The notes under the pieces were generated by a model, which had not been told where the DNA came from, did no database searches, and worked only from the letters and a program-made list of their open reading frames with translations. Shown here piece after piece: positions 11,621-22,539 of a DNA stretch of 64,000 nt. Origin of the DNA: Gigantopelta aegis (Eukaryota > Mollusca > Gastropoda > Neomphalida > Peltospiridae); assembly GCF_016097555.1 (NCBI RefSeq), contig NC_054701.1, positions 30,515,118 to 30,579,117 on the forward strand, in the 5' to 3' direction. Positions within the stretch are counted from its first letter, which is position 1. Every line of letters starts with the position of its first letter. The position numbers and the translations under genes are program-made.

Positions 11621-12424
11621 TGTTAACAATAATAAGTATTCCAAATTAATTGAAATATGAATAATACATCACAAATCACATACATTCTACCCTTGCTGCC
11701 TATCTGGGTATGATTCAGGCACACCTCTGCATGTATATCCTGGAATAAATACAGTAGTTCCGACATTGACTTATCTTTGCCACTCACTCGTATTACTTAA
11801 ACTTGTGATATATATTTGAATAATGCCTACTTGTTTAACAGTATAGTCTTCCTGTGCAGAAGACGTTTGTTTTGTTTAACGATACCACTAGAATACGTTG
11901 ATTTATTAATCATCAGCTATTGGATGTCAGGTGTAAGACATTTACATACCGTTACAACATAAATATTATGGTGTTTTATCGCTTTGTTTATATAGTCAAT
12001 ATAATTATGTTTTAAATGCCTTGGATCACTGTTTGCAAGTAAATGCATTTATGAACATTAGATTGTGTTGTGGTAATTGTGTTTATTATTGAGCTTTAAA
12101 ACCTGTTTGATTAATGTTGCAGATCTGATGTATTGACAATTTATTTTTGAAATGATAAAAACAAATAAGTGTAAAATATAAGAAAAAATAGCCACCTCCA
12201 AAATGTCAGACCTGCAACTTTAATATCAAACATACATACAATTTTAAGGTTAATAACATTTCAAACTGTCTGTAATATAATTTGTTTTAACTGAAATGTT
12301 TTCATAGTTAATTTATTCGTGAAAAAAAATTGTTAAGTTTTTGTCATTGGTGTTACTTATTGTCATTTGTGTTACTTTTTGTGTCATTGGTGTTATGGGT
12401 GGTTTTAAATAGTGCAACGCAGGA
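11621..12424. other. AT-rich, with a SINE tail fragment
   Basis: Only the SINE 3' fragment at 11,862-11,950 was recognised; the rest shows no coding or repeat signature. Confidence 0.4.
11862..11950 (-). repeat. SINE 3'-end fragment
   Basis: Reverse-strand match to the 3' part of the SINE family: a TTTGTTTAACGA tail complement followed by ATCATCAGCTATTGGATGTCA, the conserved block before the tail in other copies (for example 30,560 and 52,040). Confidence 0.6.
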
Positions 12425-12603
12425 AAGGATCTTTTATATGCACTATCCAACAGACAGGGTAGTACATACCACGGCCTTTGATATACCAGGCGTGGTGAAC
12501 TGGCTGGAACGTGAAATAGCCCAATGGGCCCACCGACGGAGATCGATCCCAGACCGACCGCACATCGAGCGAGCGCTTTAGCACTGGGCTACGTCCCGCC
12601 CCT
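12425..12603 (-). repeat. tRNA-derived SINE, head half, reverse strand
   Basis: On the reverse strand this reads GGGCGGGACGTAGCCCAGTG, a B-box-like GGTCTGGGATCGATC, GGGCCCATTGGGCTATTTC, and ends at the GCATATAAAAGATCC block. It lacks the 3' half. The plus strand runs directly into a LINE RNase H fragment. Confidence 0.85.
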
Positions 12604-12967
12604 ATTTTGTTGGGTAGGTTTACCCAGCCATGTTGGTATTAAGAGTAACGAAAAGGCAGATGTTGCTGCCAAGTCTGCTTTGAACTTGCCCGTGTCCATG
12701 TTGGTGTCCCCTACAGTGCTTTTAAATTTCATATTAACCAATATATATATCGTTTCGACTTGGCAAGATGATTGGGACGGTGCGGTTGCGAACAAGCTTC
12801 AATCTGTCAGGGCAGCCATGGGAGAGTGGCAGTCATCCAACAGGTGCAGGAAGGATGAAGTAGTCTTGTACCGTACTCATATATCTGGCAACAGAAATGT
12901 TTTGGAATCTTTCAAATTCCATCCAGAATTAATTGTAGTTTTTAAAACACATCTATACAAAGTTTAA
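12603..12967 (+). pseudogene. LINE RNase H fragment
   Basis: The frame encodes SHVGIKSNEKADVAAKSAL, then TWQDDWDGAVANKLQSV and RKDEVVLYRTHI, the C-terminal half of the RNase H domain and tail of an I/Nimb-like LINE (same family as 5020-5490). The canonical Trp-Val-Pro before SHVG is altered by a small insertion. It continues only to a stop at 12,967. Truncated piece, not functional. Confidence 0.75.
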
Positions 12968-13007
12968 AAATATACTTACCTTGATTTTATGTATTGTATT
13001 ATTGTTC

Positions 13008-13521
13008 AGGGGGAGGGTGACAGCACAGACCATTCGAAACCGGTTGCGCGCTGCACGACTTCGTGCCAGACGACCTTACGTTGGACCCATTTTGACGGCA
13101 AATCATCATCTTCAGCATTTACACTGGGCACGGAGACATGTGAGATTCACTCAAAGACAGTGGAATAGCCAGAGCTCCTTCCATTTCTTCGCGCACATGG
13201 ATCAGGACTAACGTTTCAGCATGACAATGCTACGTCCACACAGCAGCCGTGATACGAAACTTCTTACGTAATGCCGGTGTGAATGTCATGGAATGGCCGT
13301 CCCGCTCACCAGACTTAAATCCTATCGAGCACATTTGGGATGAACTTGGCAGACAACTTCAAAACATCAGGAACCCACCCCAGAATCTCCGAGAGCTTGG
13401 GATGGCGCTTGTACAGCAATGGCGTCAACTTCCGGTGCGGGTGTTTACACAACTCCTACGGTCTATGAGAAGACGTTGCAGAGCTGTAGTGGAAGTTCGA
13501 GGTGGTCACACACGTTACTGA
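13008..13521 (+). pseudogene. Tc1-type transposase remnant with core deletion
   Basis: Encodes VTAQTIRNRLRAARLRARRP, ending QRQWNS, then jumps to FQHDNATST and finally WPSRSPDLNPIEHIWDELGR with the terminal RGGHTRY. Compared with a usual Tc1 transposase of about 340 residues, the N-terminal DNA-binding region and the block with the first catalytic Asp are missing; the second Asp (HDNA) and the third acidic residue (PIEH) remain. Frame changes occur in between. No terminal inverted repeats were found. A dead copy from a family different from the copies at 15.2 and 43.7 kb. Confidence 0.85.
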
Positions 13522-14332
13522 CTGTAATCGACTTACTAATCTGTCGATCGCTTGTTATTTTGGAAAATAATACCCCATGACGTCATGATGCTTAGGCTAC
13601 TGCTAAAATAAAGTAATGTTAACTCCCACGGTTTTGTTGTTGTGTCGTTTATACTCAAAGGATACTATAATCGAAAACTCTTGTTCTTAAACTTCTATTA
13701 ATTTATCCCTGTGCTATATGTATTCCAAGTCAAGTTTCTTTTTTGTTTCAGTATATATAATTTGCTTTGAGCTGGGAGGGGTTTTGACCCACTCCACTCC
13801 ACTCCACCGCCACCCCCCCCCCCCACAACCCCTGCATACACGATACATATCTGTATTCGTAAGTGATTTGTGTGAAAGAGACATCTGTAGTTCATTCATT
13901 AGGAAGGAAATGCTTTCCCAGAAGCTAATATACTTGTATGTGGATTCTGTTGGTTGGTATGTTTGTCTATATTATGTCGAAAACAAACAATATATTAAAT
14001 CTTGATTCAAGGTCAAAATACACAATGTTCAGAAGCTTTTAATAATGCATTTCTCTACAAAGTAATCAATGCCTTTAAAAAAAAAAAAAAATCCGGTAAC
14101 ATTCCAAAACAATTAGGTAATGGACAGGGTTTGTGGGGTTTTGTGGGGAGTGGTTCATGTTTTTGGTTTTTTACTACATTCACCCTATGAATACATGTAA
14201 AAATGTTATATATGTTCTTTTTTCCCCCTAAATATTAATTTTAAAAACTAAGATGAGAGAAACATAAGAAAAAAAAAAGAGTTCGGTTTTTGGAACGACA
14301 TTTTATTTTTTAATTAAAGAATTGTCAACACC
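13522..14332. other. no gene seen
   Basis: Contains a C-run near 13,815-13,824 and A-runs near 14,078 and 14,270. Nothing else was recognised before the TTAA element. Confidence 0.4.
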
Positions 14333-15395
14333 TTAAAGGAAGGGACAATTAAGGCATTTGGCCTGGTATGCATATTCAACGATATATAACGCACATTATT
14401 GTTTAATATCAACAAGTATAATCGTATAGTTAATTAATAAAACGCTTAAATGTGACGGCTATTATATATAACGGGCGCAGCCATTTTGTACCATTCCAGT
14501 GAATACGCCCTCTGGCGAGCTGGTGGTTACGTAATACCTAACGTGTCACGTCAGGAATTAGTCTTCGAAATTAAGAAACAAAACATACCTGATTTTTGCG
14601 GATGCATCGCAATGTTCTGTAATAATATCCATCCCAGTAAGCCGGCAACAAGTACATATATTATTTTTCAATACAAAATGAGCCACCATTGTCAGTGTTG
14701 AAATATCTATTATGTTTTGTACATAAATTAACCCACGTACTGAAATAATAATCGGAGTGTGTTCTTGGTTAATTGGTCTTTTCTTTTCGTGGCCTGTACC
14801 TGTGGTTCCTGATTGGCAGGTGTATATTTAGACGGTCCCCAGACACTGTGTCTAGACACACTAAAAAGACATGCCTCTTTTATTAAGATCACAAGGTATT
14901 GTCTGATAACCGCGCGGACGCCCCTCAAAATCGTAATGGATATTATCACTTTAGTACTGTAAGTAATTCTGTAAAACGCTTGATTAGTAGACTTTCCCCA
15001 TCTACAAAACTCACAAAACTGACCAATTACGTAGTCCCAAAGAAAAGAAAATTATCACTTGGGTATCGTGAGTGGTCGTTTTTGCTCGAACGTACCCTAC
15101 CAATAGGCCTAATAATAAGCATTTTTTTCTTTGGTTTTTTAAAAAGAGAAAAATACTATAACTCCATTTCGTTCTATTGATGCAAATTGAAATATATACT
15201 GAACAAAATAAGAAACTTCCGCTAACTTTGTTTGAACATAACTTGATGAAAACAAACCGGGGGAATAATTGTTATATATGCGTTTAAAGAGTGTTCCATG
15301 GTGCATCGTTTGGTGCAAAAATCATGGCCATAGGTTAACAGAAACTGGGAGAAATTTTGACCAAGTGTGGTAGGGTTAAAAAAAACAAAAAAAAC

Positions 15396-16326
15396 TTAAT
15401 AACGGGTATGACCACCTCTTGAACTGACCACTGCAGTGCATCGCAGGCGCATAGAATTGACTAAAGTGTTGATTTCTGCCTGTGGAATATTGTTCCATTC
15501 CTGAATGAGCGCTTGACGAAGTTCGTTGACGTTAGCGGGTGAGTTGGGACGACGCCTCAGTCGTCTGTCCAGACTATCCCAGACATGCTCGATGGGGTTG
15601 AGATCAGGACTTTTACCGGGCCAGTCATCAATGAATTCAATGTTATTTGTCCTAAGAAAATTTACAGTGTCTCTAGCTGTATGAGAGGTGGCATTATCAT
15701 GCTGAAAAATCGAGATGTTGGCGTTGTTATGGAACAGAGGAATGACGTGATGAGCGAGAATGTTATCGCGGTAACGTTGAGCATTTAAATTGCCATCAAT
15801 GACGACTAGTGGAGAACGATAACCATGGGCAATGGCTACCCAGACCATGACACAACCCCCACCCCCGAAACGATCTCGTTCAAGAACACGACAGTCAGCA
15901 TAGCGGTCATCCGAAAAAAGAATGGTATTCCAGCGTCGCCGTATCCAACGAGTGTGTACACGTGCCCAATTAAGACGATTTAGACGATGACGTTGCGTTA
16001 AAACGCATCCGACGTAAGGACGTCGTGCATGTAAACCGTTCTCCCGCAGACGATTACGAACAGTTTGCCCACTAATTCGGTTATTATGAAGCCCAGGTGT
16101 GTTAGCAGCAGTAGCAGTGGCAGTTTGGAATCGATTGCGAAAATGCATGTTCATGATATAGCGGTCTTGACCACGCGTTGGTGCTTCCTGTCGTTCGAAA
16201 TCTTACGCGAAGATTTCGTATCACTCAACTAGAACTCCCAACATGCCTTGCAACGTCTTCTGTCGACATGCCAGCATCAAGCATGCCAATCGCCCGTTCG
16301 CGTAAATGATTGGGTATTCTTGGCAT
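15396..16326 (-). pseudogene. Tc1 transposase, defective
   Basis: Starts MPRIPNHLRERAIGMLDAGM at 16,326. The last 252 codons (16,154-15,396) are an open frame with ISGQTVRNRLRENGLHARRP, FGGGGCVMVWVAIAHG, FQHDNATSHTARD (second catalytic Asp) and SPDLNPIEHVWDSLDRRL (third acidic residue), ending SSRGGHTRY. Compared with the right-arm copy, a 35-bp deletion between two CAACG repeats removes the GRPR linker region and shifts the frame. An in-frame deletion of about 20 codons removes the segment after FSD, including the first DDE region. Not active. Confidence 0.9.
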
Positions 16327-16413
16327 ACTAAAAATGCTACAATGTAAAAAACGTTAACAAATTTTTTTACACATTTTTAAGCGTTTTCGTTCACTTGACA
16401 ACAATGTCAGTAA

Positions 16414-16577
16414 GGTCTCACTACACAAATATCATCTGCCATTGAAACCCATGTTAAACTGCCCAACTTCAAGCGAAGATTGCCCATAGAACGGGTTCTC
16501 GTTGGCACCAACAACATACATTGCGAACATACATTATATAAGCATTTATTTTCACTCCAAAATTGAGAACATTTCCG
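16414..16577 (+). mobile_element. THAP-type MITE, truncated, inside Tc1 leader
   Basis: Starts GGTCTCACTACACAAATATC after TAA (16,411-16,413), in the leader of the Tc1. It stops at a junction with Tc1 sequence at TCT (16,578-16,580). Compared with the next array unit, about 487 bp were lost between two TCT triplets (a microhomology deletion). Its variant bases (AAATATC, GAAACCCATG) mark it as the ancestral Tc1-borne MITE. Confidence 0.85.
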
Positions 16578-16833
16578 TCTTTAACACAACAAATACTATA
16601 TGTACAAATCGGAAGTTTCTTTTTTTGTTCAGTATATTTAGTTAAATAGTTTATTATACTATCAAGTCATTTATGTTGTTTTACAAGTCAGGTTGATGAA
16701 AGTGAAGCGCCTTGTCGTAAATTAGAGCGTTTGCTTACACTGTGCTTAAGAGTTCGACGGGGCTGACGTCACTTCGCCCCAAGCTATACCACCGGACGTC
16801 ACAAAAACGAAACAAAATGGCTGCCCCCAGTTA

Positions 16834-17296
16834 GGTCTCACTACACAGATGTCATCTGCCATTTTAAACTGCCCAACTTCAATCGAAGATTGCCCATAGA
16901 ACGGGTTCTCGTTGGCACTAACAACATACACCATTGCGAACATACATTATATAAGCATTTATATTCACTCCAAAATTGTGAACATTTCAGTCTCAGTTTT
17001 TTGCTATATGACCGCATCTGGCTGTAGTACCGGTCCGAACAGGTGGTTCATTAACCGATTCACTCCGGCTGTCACTTGCGCTATATACCCATGTCCCAAA
17101 AGGTCGATGCACAATATTACAAAATAACATGGGCAAAATACAGCCAGAATGCTTACCATTAAACGTACATATTGTTTTAATTCTTCACCATTTCCTAGAA
17201 GTGAATATGTGAACCATAACATGTGTCACAATTAGGAACTATAGTGGACCCGTGATGAATGAACTGTCACCCGGAAGTGATCTGTGTAGTGAGACC
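16834..17296 (+). mobile_element. THAP-type MITE, array copy 1
   Basis: 463 bp with ends GGTCTCACTACACAGAT and ATCTGTGTAGTGAGACC. The left flank is TTA (TTAA-element), the right flank TAA (Tc1 leader), so the two ends come from different insertions. It carries the start codon and MTASGC codons shared with the THAP protein at 50,799, then other sequence. Confidence 0.9.
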
Positions 17297-17733
17297 TAAG
17301 ACAAGTAAAACAAACTGACCGAATACTACACGGGACATGTCGAACCATGTATGCACGTGCAAAATGAATTTCACGTTGTCGACGATTAACAGTGCAAAAA
17401 TAATCGATAAAATTCATGAATCCTGATAATACAGCTCAAGGCTAATACTACCTATATAATTTCATTACACAATGAATTCTTTAACACAACAAATACTATA
17501 TGTACAAATCGGAAGTTTCTTTTTTTGTTCAGTATATTTAGTTAAATAGTTTATTATACTATCAAGTCATTTATGTTGTTTTACAAGTCAGGTTGATGAA
17601 AGTGAAGCGCCTTGTCGTAAATTAGAGCGTTTGCTTACACTGTGCTTAAGAGTTCGACGGGGCTGACGTCACTTCGCCCCAAGCTATACCACCGGACGTC
17701 ACAAAAACGAAACAAAATGGCTGCCCCCAGTTA

Positions 17734-18196
17734 GGTCTCACTACACAGATGTCATCTGCCATTTTAAACTGCCCAACTTCAATCGAAGATTGCCCATAGA
17801 ACGGGTTCTCGTTGGCACTAACAACATACACCATTGCGAACATACATTATATAAGCATTTATATTCACTCCAAAATTGTGAACATTTCAGTCTCAGTTTT
17901 TTGCTATATGACCGCATCTGGCTGTAGTACCGGTCCGAACAGGTGGTTCATTAACCGATTCACTCCGGCTGTCACTTGCGCTATATACCCATGTCCCAAA
18001 AGGTCGATGCACAATATTACAAAATAACATGGGCAAAATACAGCCAGAATGCTTACCATTAAACGTACATATTGTTTTAATTCTTCACCATTTCCTAGAA
18101 GTGAATATGTGAACCATAACATGTGTCACAATTAGGAACTATAGTGGACCCGTGATGAATGAACTGTCACCCGGAAGTGATCTGTGTAGTGAGACC
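17734..18196 (+). mobile_element. THAP-type MITE, array copy 2
   Basis: Nearly identical to array copy 1 and with the same mixed flanks: TTA on the left, TAA on the right. Confidence 0.9.
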
Positions 18197-18634
18197 TAAG
18201 ACAAGTAAAACAAATTGACCGAATACTACACGGGACATGTCGAACCATGTATGCACGTGCAAAAATGAATTTCACGTTGTCGACGATTAACAGTGCAAAA
18301 ATAATCGATAAAATTCATGAATCCTGATAATACAGCTCAAGGCTAATACTACCTATATAATTTCATTACACAATGAATTCTTTAACACAACAAATACTAT
18401 ATGTACAAATCGGAAGTTTCTTTTTTTGTTCAGTATATTTAGTTAAATAGTTTATTATACTATCAAGTCATTTATGTTGTTTTACAAGTCAGGTTGATGA
18501 AAGTGAAGCGCCTTGTCGTAAATTAGAGCGTTTGCTTACACTGTGCTTAAGAGTTCGACGGGGCTGACGTCACTTCGCCCCAAGCTATACCACCGGACGT
18601 CACAAAAACGAAACAAAATGGCTGCCCCCAGTTA

Positions 18635-19097
18635 GGTCTCACTACACAGATGTCATCTGCCATTTTAAACTGCCCAACTTCAATCGAAGATTGCCCATAG
18701 AACGGGTTCTCGTTGGCACTAACAACATACACCATTGCGAACATACATTATATAAGCATTTATATTCACTCCAAAATTGTGAACATTTCAGTCTCAGTTT
18801 TTTGCTATATGACCGCATCTGGCTGTAGTACCGGTCCGAACAGGTGGTTCATTAACCGATTCACTCCGGCTGTCACTTGCGCTATATACCCATGTCCCAA
18901 AAGGTCGATGCACAATATTACAAAATAACATGGGCAAAATACAGCCAGAATGCTTACCATTAAACGTACATATTGTTTTAATTCTTCACCATTTCCTAGA
19001 AGTGAATATGTGAACCATAACATGTGTCACAATTAGGAACTATAGTGGACCCGTGATGAATGAACTGTCACCCGGAAGTGATCTGTGTAGTGAGACC
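18635..19097 (+). mobile_element. THAP-type MITE, array copy 3
   Basis: Nearly identical to array copies 1 and 2, with TTA on the left and TAA on the right. Confidence 0.9.
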
Positions 19098-19534
19098 TAA
19101 GACAAGTAAAACAAATTGACCGAATACTACACGGGACATGTCGAACCATGTATGCACGTGCAAAATGAATTTCACGTTGTCGACGATTAACAGTGCAAAA
19201 ATAATCGATAAAATTCATGAATCCTGATAATACAGCTCAAGGCTAATACTACCTATATAATTTCATTACACAATGAATTCTTTAACACAACAAATACTAT
19301 ATGTACAAATCGGAAGTTTCTTTTTTTGTTCAGTATATTTAGTTAAATAGTTTATTATACTATCAAGTCATTTATGTTGTTTTACAAGTCAGGTTGATGA
19401 AAGTGAAGCGCCTTGTCGTAAATTAGAGCGTTTGCTTACACTGTGCTTAAGAGTTCGACGGGGCTGACGTCACTTCGCCCCAAGCTATACCACCGGACGT
19501 CACAAAAACGAAACAAAATGGCTGCCCCCAGTTA

Positions 19535-19995
19535 GGTCTCACTACACAGATGTCATCTGCCATTTTAAACTGCCCAACTTCAATCGAAGATTGCCCATAG
19601 AACGGGTTCTCGTTGGCACTAACAACATACACCATTGCGAACATACATTATATAAGCATTTATATTCACTCCAAAATTGTGAACATTTCAGTCTCAGTTT
19701 TTTGCTATATGACCGCATCTGGCTGTAGTACCGGTCCGAACAGGTGGTTCATTAACCGATTCACTCCGGCTGTCACTTGCGCTATATACCCATGTCCCAA
19801 AAGGTCGATGCACAATATTACAAAATAACATGGGCAAAATACAGCCAGAATGCTTACCATTAAACGTACATATTGTTTTAATTCTTCACCATTTCCTAGA
19901 AGTGAATATGTGAACCATAACATGTGCCACAATTAGGAACTACAGTGGACGTGATCAATGAACTCTCACCTGGAAGTGATCTGTGTAGTGAGACC
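19535..19995 (+). mobile_element. THAP-type MITE, array copy 4 (original TTAA-element insertion at its right half)
   Basis: Its 5' half matches the array copies; its last 60 bases differ (GTGATCAATGAACTCTCACC) and match the right-arm MITE. TTA on both sides; the downstream flank GCAGGAATAATC is TTAA-element sequence, as in the empty site at 1303-1315. Confidence 0.9.
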
Positions 19996-20135
19996 TTAGC
20001 AGGAATAATCATGGGTTTTTTATTAACTCTAAAATTACGTGTTTTTCATTTGTTAAAGTGTCAGTATGTGTTGGTGGTCCGGGTATGTATCTTTCCAACA
20101 CATAAGGCTCTTATTTGAGTTTACTCTACCTTTAA

Positions 20136-20955
20136 GAATTTGTGGATGAATCAGAACATGTACCTGTACATGACTCACAAGATACTAATACTGAAAAATG
20201 TCTAAAAATGTATACATCTCCATAAAGACAAATTGCCAGTAACCATCATACATATGTAAAAAAAACCCATATATTATGAATACAATCATGTTTTGACTCC
20301 TCCCTGACATTTGTTAGTAGAGCTTTTCTAAGGACTACATTTTGTTTTTCAATGTTTTGTTTTTTTCTTTCTTTTATTAACATGGTAGGTAAAATATTTT
20401 ATTTAAATGTACGGGTGAATGTAGGAATATAAACTTTTATTAAAGAGAAAAAAGTGGACCTACCCTACTTACAAGTAAATATTTCCATCGCATTGCCGGA
20501 AACACTTTTTTTTTTAAAAGGTCTAATACCGATTTGACCGACTTCCATCTGTCCATTTTACCTTTGAAGTCTATTTTCTACTAGACTTTTAATTGGATTA
20601 TTCTAAAATTTGGTACAATGATTCCCCAGGGTATCCTCCGCAAAGCAATATAGACCTATTTTAAGCATTTTGAATTTTTTATTAAACTTTTAAAACATTT
20701 AAAATTAAATTAATAATTTGAAAGTTTATCTTCTAGAATTTTAATTGGATAGTTCTGGAACTTGGCACTGAATCAGTGTTCTAAGTTTTAGAACAGTGTA
20801 ATAAAGAATGTTTAATGTTAAATTTCTATTTAAATTTCAGAAATTTTATTAAAAATTCAAGAATTCCAAAATATCTCTCTATTAGTTTGTGGAGACTGCC
20901 CAAATGGATCTTTGAACCAAGTTTCAGAACAATCCACTGAAACCTGTAGAATATA
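20136..20955. other. non-coding, shared between arms
   Basis: AT-rich sequence with no coding family seen. It has a mirror copy at about 46,215-47,040. Confidence 0.5.
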
Positions 20956-21306
20956 GGGTGTATACTACCAAATCAAATCCCATAGACGACAATAGTAACA
21001 TATGTGGCTAAAACTCCTACCTGAGAGATAACGGGTGGCGTCTATGACTACCCTAGTTCCGCACAAAATTTGAGTACTTTTTTTTACAGGTACCCCATAC
21101 ATGTTTCAAGCACAGGGCTACTTGACACATTGGTACTAGATGAAATAAAATTGCATATTTGTTTTACCCAGATGAAACTATTATTTTTTACAACCAACAC
21201 TCACATTTATAACCAACCACAGGACTTGTGGTGTTCACTTCTCTATCAAAAGTTGGGTGCACCTCGAACTTTAACCCAGCCGAAAGTTATTTGGTTTAGT
21301 ACTACC
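20956..21306 (+). mobile_element. MITE-B, left-arm copy
   Basis: Ends GGTGTATACTACCAAATC and, on the other side, the complement of GGTAGTACTAAACCAAATAA. The interior matches the MITE-B copies at 45,777, 54,669 and 56,725 (blocks around CAGGTACCCCATACATGTTT and GTGTTCACTTCTCTATCAAA). The right-arm counterpart has lost part of one end. Confidence 0.65.
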
Positions 21307-21465
21307 AACAGCAAGGGTGTCATTTATTGGCAGCTGCCAGTGATTTCCCACCACCTATCTGGTCACAGACAAAATCATTTTAACACTAACAGAACTAATA
21401 TAGGTTGGTTAATATATTGTGTCAATATTTAAGATAAACCAATGAAATTACATCATTCTTAAGCA

Positions 21466-21799
21466 GGAAGGTCCATTAATCACTGTGGAACATTATTTCT
21501 GTCAATCTTATTCATTCTGTTGATCATACAGTTGTTATTGTTTTGTTTTTAGTCATTTTAATTCTTTGAATTTGCGATTTACTAATAATAAAAACGTCAA
21601 ACTTTCAAATTTCACTTCTGACCCCAATCGTCCTTCAATATCTTTGGTGGTCATAAAACTACTGCAATACTGAACTACCGGTTGTAATGTTTGCCCAATT
21701 AATTCACTATTATCATATAACCATTCCCCACAGCTAATATACCTTATAATTTTGGCAATTGTAAATTCTTAAGAGTTCCCCTACTTTTTTTGAAGAGTA
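21466..21799 (-). mobile_element. Tc1-type MITE remnant, left arm
   Basis: Right end reads as the complement of TACTCTTCAAAAAAAGTAGG, matching the complete copy at 45,198-45,738. The left part is lost: homology stops near 21,466. It abuts a (TA)n. Confidence 0.75.
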
Positions 21800-21867
21800 T
21801 ATATATATATATATATTTATTTATATATGTACATATTATAACTGGAATGAAACCAGCATTCTAATTT

Positions 21868-22143
21868 TTACGTTTCACCTAATACCCTCCTTTTCATTAG
21901 ATCCCAGTCAATGGTACACCTGTCCTTGATGGAATTCAAGGCATTTAGGAAAATGATGAGCTTGGCGTTTCCTCCCTGACGCTGCTTCCATTTGTTGAAG
22001 ACATTGAACATGTGCACATGTGGAGACATGTTCGCCATCTTGGCCTGCTCGATCTGAGCCTGGGGGATTCCGAGCTCGATGGCCAGCAGCTCCCAGCCGT
22101 AGCCGAGACACTGGACTAGACAACCCAGCTCCTGTTCACGCAA
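21868..22143 (-). CDS. death-domain protein, terminal exon (left-arm copy)
   Basis: A 91-codon open frame ending in a stop, reading LGCLVQCLGYGWELLAIELG, then IEQAKMANM, MFNVFNKWKQRQGGNAKLII and DWDLMKRRVLGET. The Trp-Glu-x-Leu-Ala pattern, the MFxVxxKWxQRQG block and the closing helix fit a death domain, a six-helix protein-interaction module of apoptosis and immune adaptors. The frame is open upstream of the Met into GGAAGTTGCG, after TAAG, so the first codons may belong to a spliced exon; no other exons were found within the window. The right-arm copy (43,328-43,603) is also intact and differs at about five residues. It lies beside a minisatellite and LINE pieces, so it may be an isolated duplicated exon rather than part of a working gene. 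Confidence 0.6.
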   Translation of the reverse strand: MREQELGCLVQCLGYGWELLAIELGIPQAQIEQAKMANMSPHVHMFNVFNKWKQRQGGNAKLIIFLNALNSIKDRCTIDWDLMKRRVLGET

Positions 22144-22149
22144 CTTCCC

Positions 22150-22510
22150 TTACCGAAATGACTTATATTTTTCACTTATAAGTGAAGTATAAGTCGTTAA
22201 TACTTTTCAAGTATAAGGGACTTGTAAGTATATGTGACATATAAGTGAAGTGTAAGTCACTCGCTTATAGTTAACAGAAGTGTTAGATATATATAGATGA
22301 CTTATAAGTGAAGTATAAGTGAAATATACATGAAGTATAAGTAATTCACTGGTATTTAACACAAACTGCTGTATAAGTGAGGTATAAGTGAAGTATAAGT
22401 GATTCACTGATATTTACAAACATTGCTGTGTAAGTGAAGTATAAGTGATTCACTTATATTTGACAAAAACGCTGTATAAGTGAAGTATAAGTGAAATATA
22501 AATGAATATC
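22150..22510 (+). repeat. minisatellite of TATAAGTGAAGTATAAGTGA type, left arm
   Basis: Irregular tandem copies built on AAGTGAAGTATAAGTGA and related words, running up to the LINE piece. Mirror copy at 42,990-43,310. Confidence 0.85.
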
Positions 22511-22539
22511 AAAGGCTGTCGTATGTTCTGTCCTGTCTG

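Larger units (their letters stand above)
15197..16634 (-). mobile_element. Tc1/mariner element, left-arm copy
   Basis: Terminal inverted repeats start TACTGAACAAAATAAGAAAC at 15,197 and end with the complement at 16,634, flanked by TA on both sides (15,195-15,196 and 16,635-16,636). The uninterrupted TTAA copy 1 gives the empty TA site. The transposase is on the reverse strand. A THAP-type MITE fragment (16,414-16,577) sits in the 5' leader. The right-arm counterpart is 47,652-48,889. Confidence 0.9.
16578..19995 (+). repeat. tandem array of a 900-bp composite unit (3 full units plus about half)
   Basis: Unit starts recur every 900-901 bp; each unit contains about 463 bp of THAP-type MITE, about 235 bp of Tc1 5' leader and terminal repeat, and about 197 bp of TTAA-element sequence. 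Units 1-3 are nearly identical. The MITE copies lie at 16,834, 17,734, 18,635 and 19,535. The last one exits into TTAA-element sequence instead of Tc1 leader. Origin by unequal crossing-over is argued in the findings. Confidence 0.95.
14337..20131 (+). mobile_element. TTAA-flanked DNA transposon, copy 2, heavily nested
   Basis: Begins AGGAAGGGACAATT after TTAA (14,333-14,336) and ends before TTAA (20,132-20,135), matching copy 1 at 220-1438. Own sequence is 14,337-15,196, then repeated short pieces in the array, then 19,996-20,131. Inside are a Tc1 element (15,197-16,634) and a THAP-type MITE, whose interaction produced the tandem array at 16,578-19,995. Copy 1 gives the empty sites GAAATATATTTAG for the Tc1 and CCCAGTTAGCAGG for the MITE. 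Confidence 0.85.

Noticed and set aside
16746-19828. Repeated 65-75-codon ORFs on both strands across the array (for example the frames starting MALTTYTIANIHY and MLWFTYSLLGNG)
   Set aside because: They recur only because the 900-bp unit repeats; opposite strands are open over the same DNA and no family or codon signature is seen. Only the first MTASGC codons have meaning, as a relic of a THAP protein start.
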